A stretch of 64,000 nt of DNA from positions 30,359,991 to 30,423,990 of the forward strand of contig OX421500.1 of assembly GCA_949126835.1 (NCBI GenBank). Direction: 5' to 3'. Origin of the DNA: Anisus vortex. Its lineage: Eukaryota > Mollusca > Gastropoda > Planorbidae. Positions 1 through 13,438 of this stretch are shown here, piece after piece. Made by a program: the position numbers and the translations under genes. The notes under the pieces were generated by a model, which was given only the letters and a program-made list of their open reading frames with translations, made no database searches and had not been told where the DNA came from. Numbering within the stretch: position 1 is the stretch's first letter; every line of letters starts with the position of its first letter.

Positions 1-168
1 TATCATTGTGCATGGATATTCACATTAAATATGAGGACATAAAAATATGTGTGTGTGAATAAACTTATCTATATATTTTACTGATCCTGGAGAGTGTTAT
101 TAACTTTGTCAAAGCCTCGAAGAGATTGTTAGTGAAAGTGTTGAACAGTTACTAAATACCAACTTACA
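1..168 (+). repeat. 5-prime LTR, right part only
   Basis: This is the terminal 168 bp of the left LTR. It aligns base for base to 4655-4822 with seven substitutions. The rest of the LTR, about 387 bp judging by the 3-prime copy, lies outside the window. Confidence 0.9.
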
Positions 169-1920
169 TTGGTGGCACGCGGAAACTACCAGAAAGAAAT
201 GACGATGGCAAGAATGTAAAGTAATAAAAATATTTTTTTTAATCATCGTACTATTATACTTCGCCAGTAGAAGCCCGGGGCAGAAAAAAATTTGCCGACC
301 CTGAATATTTTATTACAAGTGTATACTTCAACTTCTTGTAAGCTCGAGTACTAAAAAGGTACAGCAAACAGCAATGGCAATTATGAAGTCAATTCATAAA
401 TACTAATCATTTGTCATCTAAAAGTTTTAAGACAGGAAAAGACATTTTATTCTACCAGTGACTGAATTTATTTTTATATCAGAGCAAGATGGCGCACTAA
501 TGAGTCCAAAATGGCGGCGCATGTCTACTTGTTTCAACTGCAGTTCAACTGCAACTTTGACTTCTTATTTTTTGATTGTGCATATACATCCCGACGTGAC
601 ATTGAATGTCAGTAAACAGATTAACCGGAAGTCAGATGTAAAGATCTTGTGATATACACCTATTTTATGCATCCAGTACCTCATAGGAGATGGCAGAGTT
701 CACGTGAAGTGAAGACAGATCACACATATTGTCATAGTGTGCCTACCGTATGCTAGTCATACATGGATATGTAATACTTTCAGACTCTTCATAGTCGGAA
801 TATTGTGTAACATTACATCAAGTCATTGAAGAAACTGACACTGATCGTTACTATCGTTACATCAAGTCATTGAAGAAACTGACAATGATCGTTACTATCT
901 TTTCTTTCTTATGTGTAATTACTGCCTTTCTTTATTAGTAATTACTTTGTTAAATAGGATAATTTCATGTTATATGTTATATGTATACACTATATATGTG
1001 CGGGATGTTGGAGGTAGTCTATGTTAAGACCTCACTACTTTTACTTCTGTCTATACTCTAATTCTGTTTCTTTTCGAGGTTTTAATGTAGATGATTCTAT
1101 AGGGATATTTGTTTTATTTACAAATATAGTCGTTAGCTGTGTAAGTCTTGTATTTGATCGTAATTAATTATTGTATTGTTATTAAAACATCATATTGTTT
1201 GGTCAATGTTTATGTATTGTAATTCAGTTGTTGAGTTCCTCTTGGTATTGTCTATTTAAAGCAGCAATTATTTTGTTTTTGTGTTCATATGCATTTTATA
1301 TGTTAAATTTATAAACTTGTAAGAGCAAATCCATTATTTGTAAAGTAGCATGATAGGGTATTTACAAATAATTTATTATGCAATTAACTTTGGAGTACTG
1401 TAAATAGTATAATTAATTTTTGAATTCTTTTATAAGATGCAATAACATAGTTGTGAGGTAACATAATATTGCGCACATACAGATTTGGTACATTGTATAA
1501 ATAGTCACAAAATAAGCTTTGTAATACATAGTAAGTTTTGGGGTGGTCCAGAAGTTGAAATTTCATTTGACTCAAGTAATTCATGGTGAGTAAATATATT
1601 ATTTTATCATTGCACATTTATTGTCCTACCGTAGGAACTTAGTGTGATTAGGTCAAGAAAGAGACTAGTCATATAAGTCATCAAGCTTTGACGAACTCTA
1701 TAAAAATATAAATGTGAACAAATAATCATGTAAGTCATCAAGCTTTGATTATCATTGGGTCACATTTTAGTATAACTAATATATAGAATCTGTGCTATTA
1801 GTCATATCAGTATATGATTGAGTTGGTCACAGTACAAATAAATTGAATTTGCGTAATAAATAAAACATACTTTAAAAATTGTGTAATAACAAATACACTG
1901 CACAAATAAGCAAAGAAAAA
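169..1920 (+). other. Non-coding leader of the LTR element
   Basis: About 1.75 kb between the primer-binding-like site and the gag start. No convincing coding frame is visible. A tandem direct repeat lies at about 810-900 (two copies around catcaagtcattgaagaaac), and a looser repeated motif (agtcatcaagctttga) occurs at about 1676 and 1734. The rest is unremarkable AT-rich sequence. Confidence 0.5.
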
Positions 1921-2274
1921 ATGGCTTCGTTTGAAACTAATGCACAAATGTATGCCAGGGCTAAAGAATTTGCTATGGAATATGAAATAGAAAAAAAAGA
2001 GATGATGAAATTTATCGAAGAAAAAGTTCAGGCTTGGACTTTAGAACAAAAACAAGAAAAAAAAGAGATAGAAAATAAAAAAAGAGATAGAAGAGCTGAA
2101 GATAGAGAATTTGAAAAACTAAAAATAGCTCAACAAACAGAAATTGAAGATAGAGAATTTGAAAAACTAAAAATAGCTCAACAAACAGAAATTGAAAAGT
2201 TAAGGCTAGCTCAAGTAGCTGAAGATAGAGAAATAGAAAAATTGAAAACAAAGAGAAATAAAAAACAAACATAG
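1921..2274 (+). pseudogene. Gag N-terminal fragment, coiled-coil
   Basis: The ATG at 1921 opens about 117 codons that are extremely Lys/Glu rich and should form a charged coiled coil. This resembles the N-terminal region of gypsy-type Gag proteins in invertebrates. A 48-nt stretch encoding DREFEKLKIAQQTEIE is tandemly duplicated at about 2101-2200. The frame ends at a stop at 2272 and is followed within a few bases by integrase tail sequence in another frame. Capsid, zinc knuckle and protease are therefore deleted. Confidence 0.7.
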
Positions 2275-2278
2275 GTAT

Positions 2279-4052
2279 TTGAGAACCTTAAGACCTAATG
2301 ATCTAGTATTGGTTTTTTCACCAACGCCAACAAATAGTAATAAAGAATGGCATGGTCCATATACTGTTAAGAAAGGAATTAATACAGTTTCATATGAAAT
2401 CTCTGTAAAAGACTCTATAAGAAAATTTCATATCAATGATCTTAGAAAATGTTCAGTGACAGCTGAAAACATTAACAAAATGGAACATAATGTGACGTCT
2501 GAAAATAGCAGTGAAGATTATGTAGTGATAAAACTGAATGATGACACAAATGTTTCACAAGTGCAAAATTGTAATGTACTACAAAAAAGCACTACTAAAC
2601 AAAGCTATAAAGACATTTCTTTAGCTCATTTAAAAGAATTACAAATCACAGAAGTGAAGAAAATATTAAAGAAATTTGACAAAGTAATTTCAGACAAACC
2701 TGGTCATACAGAGACAATAGAACACTGTATAGAATTAAATGATGAAACACATTTTAGAGCCAAAGTATATCAGGTACCCCAAATGCAGAAAGCAAATGTT
2801 GAGAAATAGTTAGATACATTGTTAAAAGAAGGGCTGATACGCAAATCGATATCACAAATTTCGTCACCTATGTTGATAGTAAAGAAAAAAGATAATAGCA
2901 TTAGATTATGCTGTGATTATCGAAAACTAAATGCAGTTACAAAAATAGATCAGGAAGGTTTAGATAATATAGAAGACATTGTTAATGAGAAAGGGAAAGG
3001 AAAAATATTATCTACCTTAGATTTAACTAGAGGATTTTGTAAAATTCCTATGCAGGAACAATCTAAACAATACACGGCATTTACAACAGATCAAGGATTA
3101 TATGAATGCAATGGAATGCCTTTCGGATTGATTAATAGTACTGCGACATTTACTAAAATGATGCGCAAAATAATACCTAGACATCCCAATATTGTTCATT
3201 ATGTAGATGATATTTGCATATTCACTGAGACTTGGGAACAACATTTGAAAGTTTTAGAAGAATTGTTAGCAATATTAGCTGAACATAATCTAACTATTTC
3301 ACTACAAAAGATGAAATTAGCTCAGAATGAAATTGAATATTTAGGACATAAATTTAAAGATCAGGCAATACAACCAATTGATAGGATGCAAGAAAAAATG
3401 TTGAACATAAAGAAGCCTGAAACAAAAAAACAAGTCAGAGCTTTGTTAGGACTATTTGGTTGCTATAGAGATTTCATTGAAAATTACAGTCAAATAGTAA
3501 AACCACTTGTAAAATTAACAAGAAAATGTCAATCTAATACAAAAATAAATTGGACTTCAGAATGTGAAAAAGCAATGCAAAATTTAAAAATACTATTTTC
3601 TAAAGAACCAATTTTAACTACCATTTCAGCTAAAGATACAATCATTTTAGCTACTGATGCCTAGGCAGGGTCTTGGAGCATGTTTAATAAAACATTGTCT
3701 GGAGGAAAATAGTAATATGACAAATAAAAAAGAAAAGAAAATCATGGGTATTTACAAACCATCATTGTATATAAGTAGATCACTGACAAAAGCAGAGGAA
3801 AAGTACTCTGTGATTGAGTTGGAAGGTTTGGCCATTGTATGGGCAGTAACTAAACTAAGAAGATATTTGTTAGGTCGTAAATGTACAATATTTACAGATC
3901 ACAAGCCTTTGATTTATTTCAATGTGAGCAACGTAAACAATAATAGGATCAATAAGTTTGCAATGAAACTTAGTGATTACCAGTTTAACATACAAAGTAT
4001 TAAAGGGACAGACAATCACATACCTGACATATTGTCAACATTAGCCATGTAA
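2279..4052 (+). pseudogene. Gypsy pol remnant: integrase tail, RT, RNase H
   Basis: The frame at 2279 starts with an integrase C-terminal GPY/F-like module (residues LRPNDLVLV and WHGPYTV), then a linker leading into RT. An in-frame TAG at 2807-2809 interrupts it. The next segment, 2810-3661, carries RT hallmarks: a CDYRKLN box, MPFGLINS and the YVDD catalytic motif. A frameshift with a stop near 3660, just after the RNase H ATDA motif, separates the last segment (3657-4052). That segment keeps the RNase H motifs KAEEKYSVIELEGLAIVWA and FTDHKPL. The reading frame ends after RNase H, with no integrase downstream. Integrase-before-RT is the order described for Gmr1-type gypsy elements. Confidence 0.88.
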
Positions 4053-4267
4053 ACAGTCACACACTCATTGTACATAATTACACTTACTAACATTGTCTAC
4101 TAACAATAACTAACAAACTATACTAACAAATATTATTACATGTATGATTTATTTATATATGACATAACCTATGTATTGATTTATGACTTATATGGAAGTA
4201 TTATTTATGTTTTGGATCTAAAAATGCCATAAATGTCATTTTTATTTATGGGCAAGGGGGGGGGGGG

Positions 4268-4822
4268 TGTCAGTGATTGAAATAGAACATAATAAATAGT
4301 CTATGGTCATTGAGAGATAAACAATGAAAAGAAGAGTAAACCTTGACCTTAAATAGAAAAAACAGACTATATTTATTATATGACAAGAGAAGACTATAGT
4401 TATTGCGCAGTTTGGTGATTTGTTGTTAATTCACGTGTTGAAGAAAAAAAGGTTAGAGAAGATCGGTAGGGAAGGTTAGGAGACTCGACCTTAGTCAGTA
4501 GTGGGCATCCAGCTTTTGTGGTGATAAGAGATGACGTTTTTTATGTGGATATTTTGTAACGGATATAATATTGACGATCTCAGTGAATCTATTATGTAAA
4601 TTCTATTATGTAAATTGCAATGCTATTGAGTGAATATATATATATATATATATATATCATTGTGCATGGATATTTACATGAATTATGAGGACATAAAAAT
4701 ATGTATGTGTGAATAAACTTATCTATATATTTTACTGTTCGTGGAGAGTGTTATTAACTTTGTCAAAGCCTCAAAGAGATTGTTAGTGAAAGTGTTGAAC
4801 AGTTACTAAATACCAACTTACA
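4268..4822 (+). repeat. 3-prime LTR
   Basis: Begins TGTCAGTG directly after a 12-base G run and ends ...CAACTTACA. It contains a TA microsatellite at about 4634-4656. Its last 168 bp match the start of the window. The target duplication cannot be checked because the left boundary is off the window. Confidence 0.85.
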
Positions 4823-5331
4823 CCTAAGGAAACTTATAAAAACAACTAGATCTATAAGTAATAAAGAAAATAACTTTAACTGTAAAACTATTCTCAATGT
4901 GATTATTCACAACTAACAAAATCTAAATCACTAATCCTAGAAATATTTGAGGTATCAATGTTAAAAAAGCAAAGAATGTTAAAAAAAAAACATACAGCAT
5001 ATATGTATGCATTAAAATACCGAACAATAACCTGGATAAAAACAATTTCTTGCTTAAACAGGTCAATACATTAAGCTTTAAAAACTGTCTTTCGTGCCAA
5101 AAGGAATGCTAGCATGTAATCGATTGCGCAATACAGCATTTAAAACCCTGACTAATACAAGACATAAACCACGTATAAGTGTATAATACTTTTTTTGTAT
5201 TTTGCATAGATTGAACGTCTCCTTAGATATAGACAAAGAATGCAAAAACACTTTCCCTAATTACTTGAGACTAAAGATTTACGTTTCGTTTATCTCTGAG
5301 ATTTCAAAAAATAATTTTCTCGACCACTTAC
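4823..5331 (-). other. Putative gene A intron
   Basis: AT-rich sequence between the retrotransposon and the last gene A exon. It shows no coding frame or repeat that I can name. Confidence 0.4.
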
Positions 5332-5497
5332 TTTTTTCTGGATCAGTAAAGTGTCCATCTGTAACAACGATGACCACATCTTTGACACCGTCCCTTCCTC
5401 CAGATTCAGTGTTGAACAACTTTTCTGTCACAATTATCTCCAGCGCTTTATGCACAGTTGCTTCGGTTGAAGTGCTGTGGTTTGTGCTCAGTAAAGC
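5332..5497 (-). CDS. Gene A exon 6: vWA2, middle
   Basis: 166 nt, phase 0 to 1. It encodes TVHKALEIIVTEKLF, an ESGGRDGVKD segment and VVIVVTDGHFTD, the standard middle of a type-2 vWA domain. It corresponds to gene B exons at 33773-33938 and 28685-28850. Acceptor ...gctacaatag, donor GTAAGT. I found no following vWA exon between here and the retrotransposon. Confidence 0.82.
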
Positions 5498-8400
5498 CTA
5501 TTGTAGCAAACACCATCGAATCAGTATTTTATTACCTATTATTCTTAGAGACTTTATAATATGAATTTAAGTTAACTGACTTTGTAATTGATAATACAGT
5601 TTCGAAACATGTTTAAAACATGTTTAAAATATCGGCAGTGATAAGTTTCCACTTCGTTTCGCACTAAGCACTATTCATTTTATTATCATAGCAGTTAAAT
5701 AGTGGTGTTTTTTTATATTTATATTTATAATTGTTGTTTTAATATTTCCGTAAATAGTATTCATTTTCCATTGATACACGACACAATGTGTTTACCACGT
5801 ATTTTGTAGCCGATGTTGTAAGTAAAGTATCCTTTGTACCAAACAGATCATAGGGCTGTTGAAGCTGCGTTCACCAGTTTCCGTGGCCACGGCATACAAG
5901 GGGATTTGTGGCCAGGGCAATGCCCACCTAAAGTCCTAAAAAAGATCCTAGCCTCCACCAGGATTCAAACTCAGGACCTTCGGTACGGCAGCCGAATGCG
6001 CTGCCGCTAGGCTATCGTGTCCCATAGCCACTGTTGTATGTAAGTTAAAATAAAGTGTTGTAAGGTAGGAAATGAAACGGTTGTAATTTATTGTATTAAA
6101 GGAAAGGCTTGCGTTTTTTCTTTGTCCATTGGTCCAAAAGAAAGAATTAAGTTATCAGTAAGGTCCCTAGATAATTATACCCACGATAACTAAGACGATA
6201 TGGCTAATAATCGCAATCTTTGTATTTAGTATTACCTGTAATATACAAAAGACATTCCGGTAGCTACTTAAGTCACAGTACTTCACAGGTTCACCCTCAG
6301 ATAGTATTGCTCCCAGCCGGACATCGTCCCTACTAATGGGTAAAGAGTAGATCAAATTCATGACGAATTTTGCGATGGACACCCAGTTTCTGTTCCCGGT
6401 GCCTGAAGAGGCATCTAGGACGAGGATTATGTCCAGCTTTTCGGTTTCTGAACAAGGCTGCGGTGTCGTCGAGAAAGGATCGAGTCCAGTCATCGACCCG
6501 GATGTTGATGGGGCACTTCCGGTGAACGACGTCGGGAAAAGAGAAAGGTAAGGCGTCACACTAGAACTTAGGGAATGGGATGAAGAGTTCCAATTTGCAG
6601 ACTCGGATAAAGGTGATGTGGGTGGCGTTACGGTGATCCCCACTTCAGAAGAAAATAGTGACACCCCTGGGGTGAACACAGTATCCTCGGAGACAAAATC
6701 ACTTTGACTTATTTCCTCATATGTCGAACGATAAGTCGTCATAGTGGCATTGAATGAGTTTGTGGGAATATAACTTTCAAATTCTGATGAAAAAGTAGAA
6801 TAAGATGACAGTGTTGAGGTCTCAATGGTAGAGCCTGTTATTTCAGATGGCGAATTAGTGGGCACAGTGACAGAGTTTAGTGTATCAGATGTCAATGCAG
6901 TAGTGTCACTGACTGGTCCTAAAGACTGCTCTTTGCTTTCAATTGCAAAGCTCGTTAACTCAGGTGACAGTGTAGCCGTTACAGTAACAGACCTTGTTAT
7001 CTCAGATGTCGTTGCAGCGATCTCATCGATAGATACTGTTTGCATAGTTAGATTTTCTGTAGGCGTTGAGTCAATTGAAGAAATTCTGGACAAAACTTCT
7101 TCTGTAGACATTAAATCAATTGAAAGATCAGTGGTCAAAATGTTTTCTGTAGACATTGAATCAATTGAAGTATCAGTGGTCAAAATGTTTTCTGTAGACA
7201 TTGAATCAATTGAAGTATCAGTGGTCAAAATGTTTTTTGTAGACATTAAATTATTTGAAGTATCAGTGGTCAAAATGTTTTCTGTAGACATTGAATCAAT
7301 TGAAGAATCAGTGGTCAAAATGTTTTCTGTAGACGTCAAATCAATTGAAGTATCAGTGGTCAAAAGGTTTTCTGTAGACATTAAATCAAATGAAGATTCA
7401 GTGGTCAAAATATTTTCTGTAGACATTGAATCAATTGAAGAATCAGTGGTCAAAATGTTTTCTGTAGTCATTAAATCAATTGAAGTATCAGTGGTCAAAA
7501 CGTTTTCTGCAGACGTTAAATCAATGGAAGTATCAGTGGTCAAAATGTTTTCCGTAGACATTAAATCAATTGTAGTATCAGAGGTCAAAAGGTTTTCTGT
7601 AGAAATAAAATCAATTGAAGAAACTGTGGTCAAAAGTTCTTCTGTAGACATTGAATCAATTAAAGAAACAGTATTCAAAACTTCTTCTGTAGAAATAAAA
7701 TCAATTGAAGAAACTGTGGTCAAAACTTCTTGTGTGGACATTGTATCAATGGAAGAAACAGTCGTCAAAATGTTTTCTGTAGGCAAAATATCAAATGAAG
7801 AAATTGTGGTCAAAGCTTCTTTTGTAGACATTAAATCATTTGAAGAAAGAGTGGTCAAAACTGTTGTAGTTGTTAAGCCTGTTGAAGGAACAGTAGACAA
7901 GACTTCAGCTGTTGAGGGTGAATCAATTAAAGGAACAGTGGTCAAAACGTCCTTAGTTATTGAACCAATAGAAGGAACAAGAGTCAAGCCATCTGTGAAC
8001 GTTAAATCTATTAAGAGAGTAGTAGTCAAAACCTTTGTAGATGAATCAATAAAAAAAGCAGAAGTTAAACTTTCTGTTGACGAATCAATAGAGAAAGCAG
8101 TGATCAAACTTTTAGAAGATAAATCAGTGGTCAAACCTTCTATAGACGAATAAATCAAGTAATCAGTGGTCAAACCTTCTATAGACGAATAAATCAAGTA
8201 ATCAGTGGTCAAACCTTCTATAGACGAATAAATCAAGTAATCAGTGGTCAAACCTTCTAAAGACGAATAAATCAAGTAATCAGTGGTCAAACCTTCTAAA
8301 GACGAATAAATCAAGTAATCAGTGGTCAAAACTTCTGTAGACGAATCAATCGAGAAATGTGTGGTCAAACCTTCTGTTGACGAATTACTCAAGAAATCAG

Positions 8401-11400
8401 TGGTAAAACCTTCTGTAGACGAATATGTTGAGAAATCAGTGATCAAACCTTCAGTATTTGAATCAATTGAAATATTTGTGGTCAAACTTTTTGTAGACGA
8501 TTGAGTTCCAAGAGTAGTGGTCATTCTTTGTGTGGACGAATCAATCGAGAAAACAGTGGTCAATCCATTTGGAGACGAATCAGTTGTAAAATCAGTGGTC
8601 AAACTATTTGTAGACGAATAAATCACAAAATCAGTGGTCAAACTATTTGTAGACGAATCAATCACAAAATCAGTGGTCAAACTATTTGTAGACGAATCAA
8701 TCACAAAAAAGGTGGTCAAACTATTTGTAGACGAATCAATCACAAAATCAGTTATTAAACTTTCTGTAAACAAATGAAATGAGAAATCAGTAGTCAAACT
8801 TTTTGTAGACAAATGAATTGAGAAATCAGTGGTCAAACTTTCTGTAGACGAATCAATTGAGAAATCAGTGGTCAAACTTTCTGTAGACGAATCAATCACA
8901 AAATCAGTGGTCAAACTTTCTGTAGACGAATCAATCACAAAATCAGTGGTCAATTTATGTGTAGACGAATCAATCACAAAATCAGTTGTTAAACTTTCTG
9001 TAGACAAATGAATTGAGAAATCAGTGGTTAAACTTTCTGTAGACGAATCAATTGAAAAATCAGTGGTCAAACTATTTGTAGAAAAATCAATCACGAAATC
9101 AGTTGTCAAACTATTTGTAGACAAATCAATCACAAAATCAGTGGTCGAACTTTCTGTAGACAAATCAATTGAGAAATCAGTGGTCAAGCTTTCTGTAGAA
9201 GAATCAATTGAGAAATCAGAGGTCAAACTTTCTGTAGACGAATCAATTGAAATATCAGTGGTCAAACTATTTGTAGACGAATCAATCACAAAATCAGTGG
9301 TCAAACTTTTTGTAGAAGAATCAATTGAGAAATCAGTGGTCAAACTTTCTGTAAACAAATCAATTGAGAAATCAGTGGTCAAACTTTCTGTAGACGAATC
9401 AATTGAGAAATCAGTGGTCAAACTTTCTGTAGACAAATCAATTGAGAAATCAGTGGTCAAACTTTCTGTAGACGAATCAATTGAGAAATCAGTGGTCAAA
9501 CTTTCTGTAGACGAATCAATGGAGAAATCAGTGTTCAAACTTTCTGTAGACAAATCAATTGAGAAATCAGTGGTCAAACTTTCTTTCGACGAATCAATCA
9601 CAAAATCAGTGGTCAAACTTTCTGTAAACGAATCAATTGAGAATTCAGTGGTCATACTTTCTGTAGACAAATCAATTGAGAAATCAGTGTTCAAAATTTC
9701 TGTAGACAAATCAATTGAGAAATCAGTGGTCAAACTTTCTGTAGACGAATCAATCACAAAATCAGTTGTTAAACTTTCTGTAGACGAATCAATGGAGAAA
9801 TCAGTGTTCAAACTTTCTGTAGACAAATCAATTGAGAAATCAGTGGTCAAACTTTCTGTCGACGAATCAATCACAAAATCAGTGGTCAAACTTTCTGTAG
9901 ACGAATCAATTGAGAAATCAGTGGTCAAACTTTCTGTAAACGAATCAATTGAGAAATCAGTGGTCATACTTTCTACAGACGAATCAATTGAGAAATCAGT
10001 GGTCAAAATTTCTGTAGACAAATCAATTGAGAAATCAGTCGTCAAACTTTCTGTAGACGAATCAATCACAAAATCAGTTGTTAAACTTTCTGTAGACAAA
10101 TCAATTGAGAAATCAGTGGTCAAACTTTCTGTAGACAAATCAATTGAGAAATCAGTGGTCAAATTTTCTGTAGACGAATCATTTGAGAAATCAGTGGTCA
10201 AACTTTTTGTAGACGAATCAATCACAAAATCAGTGGTCAAACTTTCTGTAGAGAAATCTGTTGAGAAATCAGTGGTCAAACTATTTGTAGACGAATCAAT
10301 CACAAAATCAGTGGTCAAACTTTCTGTAGACATATCAATTAAGAAATCAGTGGTCAAACTTTCAGTAGACGAATCAATCATAAAATCAGTGGTCAAACTT
10401 TCTGTAGACATATCAATTAAGAAATCAGTGGTCAAACTTTCAGTAGACGAATCAATCATAAAATCAGTGGTCAAACTTTCTGTAGAAAAATCAATTGAGA
10501 AATCAGTGGTCAAACTTTCTGTAGACAAATCAATTGAGAAATCAGTGGTCAAACTTTCTGTAGACGAATCAATTGAGAAATCAGTGGTCAAACTTTCTGT
10601 AGACAAATCAATTGAGAAATCAGTGGTCAAACTTTCTGTAGACGAATCAATTGAGAAATCAGTGGTCAAACTTTCTGTAGACAAATCAATTGAGAAATCA
10701 GTGGTCAAACTTTCTGTAGACGAATCAATTGAGAAATCGGTGGTCAAACTTTCTGTAGACGATTCAATTGAGAAATCAGTGGTTAAACTTTCTGTAGACA
10801 AATCAATTGAGAAATCAGTGTTCAAACTTTTTGTAGACAAATCAATTGAGAAATCAGTGGTCAAACTTTCTGTAGACAAATCAATTGAGAAATCAGTGGT
10901 CAAACTTTCTGTAGACAAATCAATTGAGAAATCAGTGGTCAAACTTTCTGTAGACGAATCAATTGAGAAATCAGTGGTCAAACTTTCTGTAGACGAATCA
11001 ATTGAGAAATCAGTGGTCAAACTTTCTGTAGTCGAATCAATCACAAAATCAGTGGTTAAACTTTCTGTAGACTTTACAGTAGAGAAATGAGTAGTTTTAG
11101 ACGTTTGAACTTTGGTTGGATACACTGTGGTGTATTTTTCTTTTTCTAGTAATAAAAGAAAACAATGATGATAATGACATAACTGATTAGTCTATATATC
11201 TATTGTATATAAAAACATTTATTAGATTTTCTTATTATTGATTCAGCTATTTAATTTATATTATCTGTATATATTGCATCTAATTAGTAATCTAGTTCTT
11301 GTTTCTAGCCTACATCTTACAATCTATTTTTTAGATTTATAATTAATATATCTATTAATTTTATCTAGCTCATATCGTTTTAGTGCATCTCATTACTTTC

Positions 11401-13370
11401 AAGCTACTGTATCTTAAAACTATCTATTTGTTAAATTAAATATGATTTCTTTTTCTTATTTGTATCTAATACATTTATATTACAAATTTCATTCATACTA
11501 TTGTTTCTAAAATTCTTGGGTATTACATTATACAAACAATAGCAAAATAGTGGGGGGGGGGGGGGGTTATTACTGTTTAGAATTATATTACTTTTCTAAG
11601 AAGTCAATCTGCTTTATTATTTTACGCAAACAGGTATACACAAAAGTGCAGGCCTAGTCTTATCTTTGAACAATCCGTGTAACTTTTGTAACTAGCCGCT
11701 TTTGTTCGCTCAGTTGTTTGGTTTGATTCAACACAAGACTTCCAGCTAAGATAATCTTGGTGCTTTATCCATCCAGTCACCAGTTTTGTTGTTAAAAATT
11801 CATGATACGCATTCGCTACTTAAGTACTGAACGTTTATAGTATTGGCAATGTTCGAAACTTTCAACCAATGTGGTATTTAAAGAAACAGCAGGTTTTAAA
11901 GTTTCAAGATTAACGTTAAGCATAATCAGGAGGTACCAATACGAAGACCTGCGGGCCACAGTCAAGAAAATGATACTAAAATGGTTTAGCCACATAACCA
12001 GAACCAACGGGCTTGCCAAAACCATTCTGCAGGGCAATACCAGAGCAGGGAGAAATAAATGAAGACAAAAGAAACGATGAGAGGATAGAGTTATCATCAG
12101 GGAGTGGACAGGAATAAAACTGTGCGACGAATTGGGAAAGGCTGAGAGACGGGAGGAATGGAAGAGGCTAGCTTACATGTCATATGTGGCGCCCCAACGG
12201 TCCAACAGACTACGTGATATGTAGTGTGTATATAGGTAGGATAATCAAGAGGTACTGGAGATTCAAAAGAATATCAATCAGTGAAAAAAAAAATTCTAGC
12301 AGTACCTTTGCAAGTGAGTGTGGTTAAATCAATTTTTATGGCAAGAAGCAGTTCAAAGCAGTCAGCTTTGAAAACATATTTCACACAACTCGCCAAACAG
12401 TTAAGTTCTTGAATTCTGGGATTTGGTCCAACTCCAACAGCTAAGACTATAACATTATCTTTTTTCAGTTCTTCGGATACAAATAGTGCTGGAAAAAAAA
12501 ATTGTTTAAATTTAAATAAACTATAGTATTTTTTTCTAATTGTTGGATCTGATTATTGTATAGAACTTTGAGGACATTATTGAATTATTGAGTCCTATAT
12601 TGACAGAAACTAAAAAGTTAATGTTTGTGTCTTTCTTTTGAATCTAGTTTTAGTGTTTGCATCCTTATATGTTTTTCATAGAACATGTAATTTAAATATT
12701 GTACGTTTTACACATTCAGAAGTTTAACAGAGACAAGCCTAGTAACAATTTGATTTTCCATAATATATAATGTTATAGCCTTTTTTCTGTCTTTTTTCTC
12801 TTTTTATAAAATACAACATTTTTTTGCCAAATTATTTCCAGTCTTTGCCTAAATTTCGGACCAGTATATATGTTTTACATACATCTTATACGTAGTAAGA
12901 AAAGTTAAAAATAAAACATAGTTAGTTAGTATAGATTACTTTGTGCTGCATTTTGCCATATCCCGTCCGTCATGACAATTAAAACATGCTCAGCGTCTGG
13001 TCTTGACCCGACCTCAAGGTTAAACATGTCCTGTTCCATCACTAGCCGCAGTGCCCGGTGCAGGAAACTGCCTCTTGATGCAGCGTAGGGCAGAGTCAGG
13101 AGGGTCTAGAGAAATATATGATATGAAAGGATAAATTAGAGAGATGATAGATAGATGCATATATATATATATACTTAGATACTTAGATGTATGGGAAAGC
13201 AGGCAGATAGATAGGTAGGTAGATAGGTAGTTAGGTAGGCATGTAGATAGGCAGGTAGGAAGTTAGGAAGGTAGGTAGGCAGGTGGGTAGGTAGGTAGGT
13301 TGGTTGGTAGGTAGGTAGGTATGAAGGAAGTTAAGTAGGTAGGTAGGCAGGTGTGGTTACAAGGATCCTC

Positions 13371-13438
<68 letters not shown>

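Larger units (their letters stand above)
1..4822 (+). mobile_element. Defective Ty3/gypsy LTR retrotransposon, Gmr1-like domain order
   Basis: The two LTRs match without indels: bases 1-168 align to 4655-4822 with 7 mismatches by eye (about 4%). The 3-prime LTR runs 4268-4822 (555 bp, TG...CA ends) right after a G-rich polypurine tract at about 4250-4267. The 5-prime LTR is cut by the window edge. A primer-binding-like site starting TGGTGGCACGCGG follows the 5-prime LTR at 170. The interior holds a Gag N-terminal piece, an integrase C-terminal (GPY/F-like) piece, reverse transcriptase and RNase H, in that order. Gag C-terminus, protease and the integrase catalytic core are absent. One nonsense codon and one frameshift break pol, so this copy is not autonomous. 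It lies downstream of the last gene A exon seen here, probably in its intron. Confidence 0.9.

Noticed and set aside
5202..5564. 120-codon plus-strand frame
   Set aside because: It covers the antisense of gene A exon 6, whose minus-strand reading is a clear vWA segment with splice sites.
9024..11090. 688-codon open frame on the plus strand, and a 442-codon one at 6825-8153
   Set aside because: They are antisense to gene A exon 5. The repeat unit is a multiple of three and lacks stops on both strands, so the frame is an artefact of the minisatellite; the minus strand leads into a real vWA domain.
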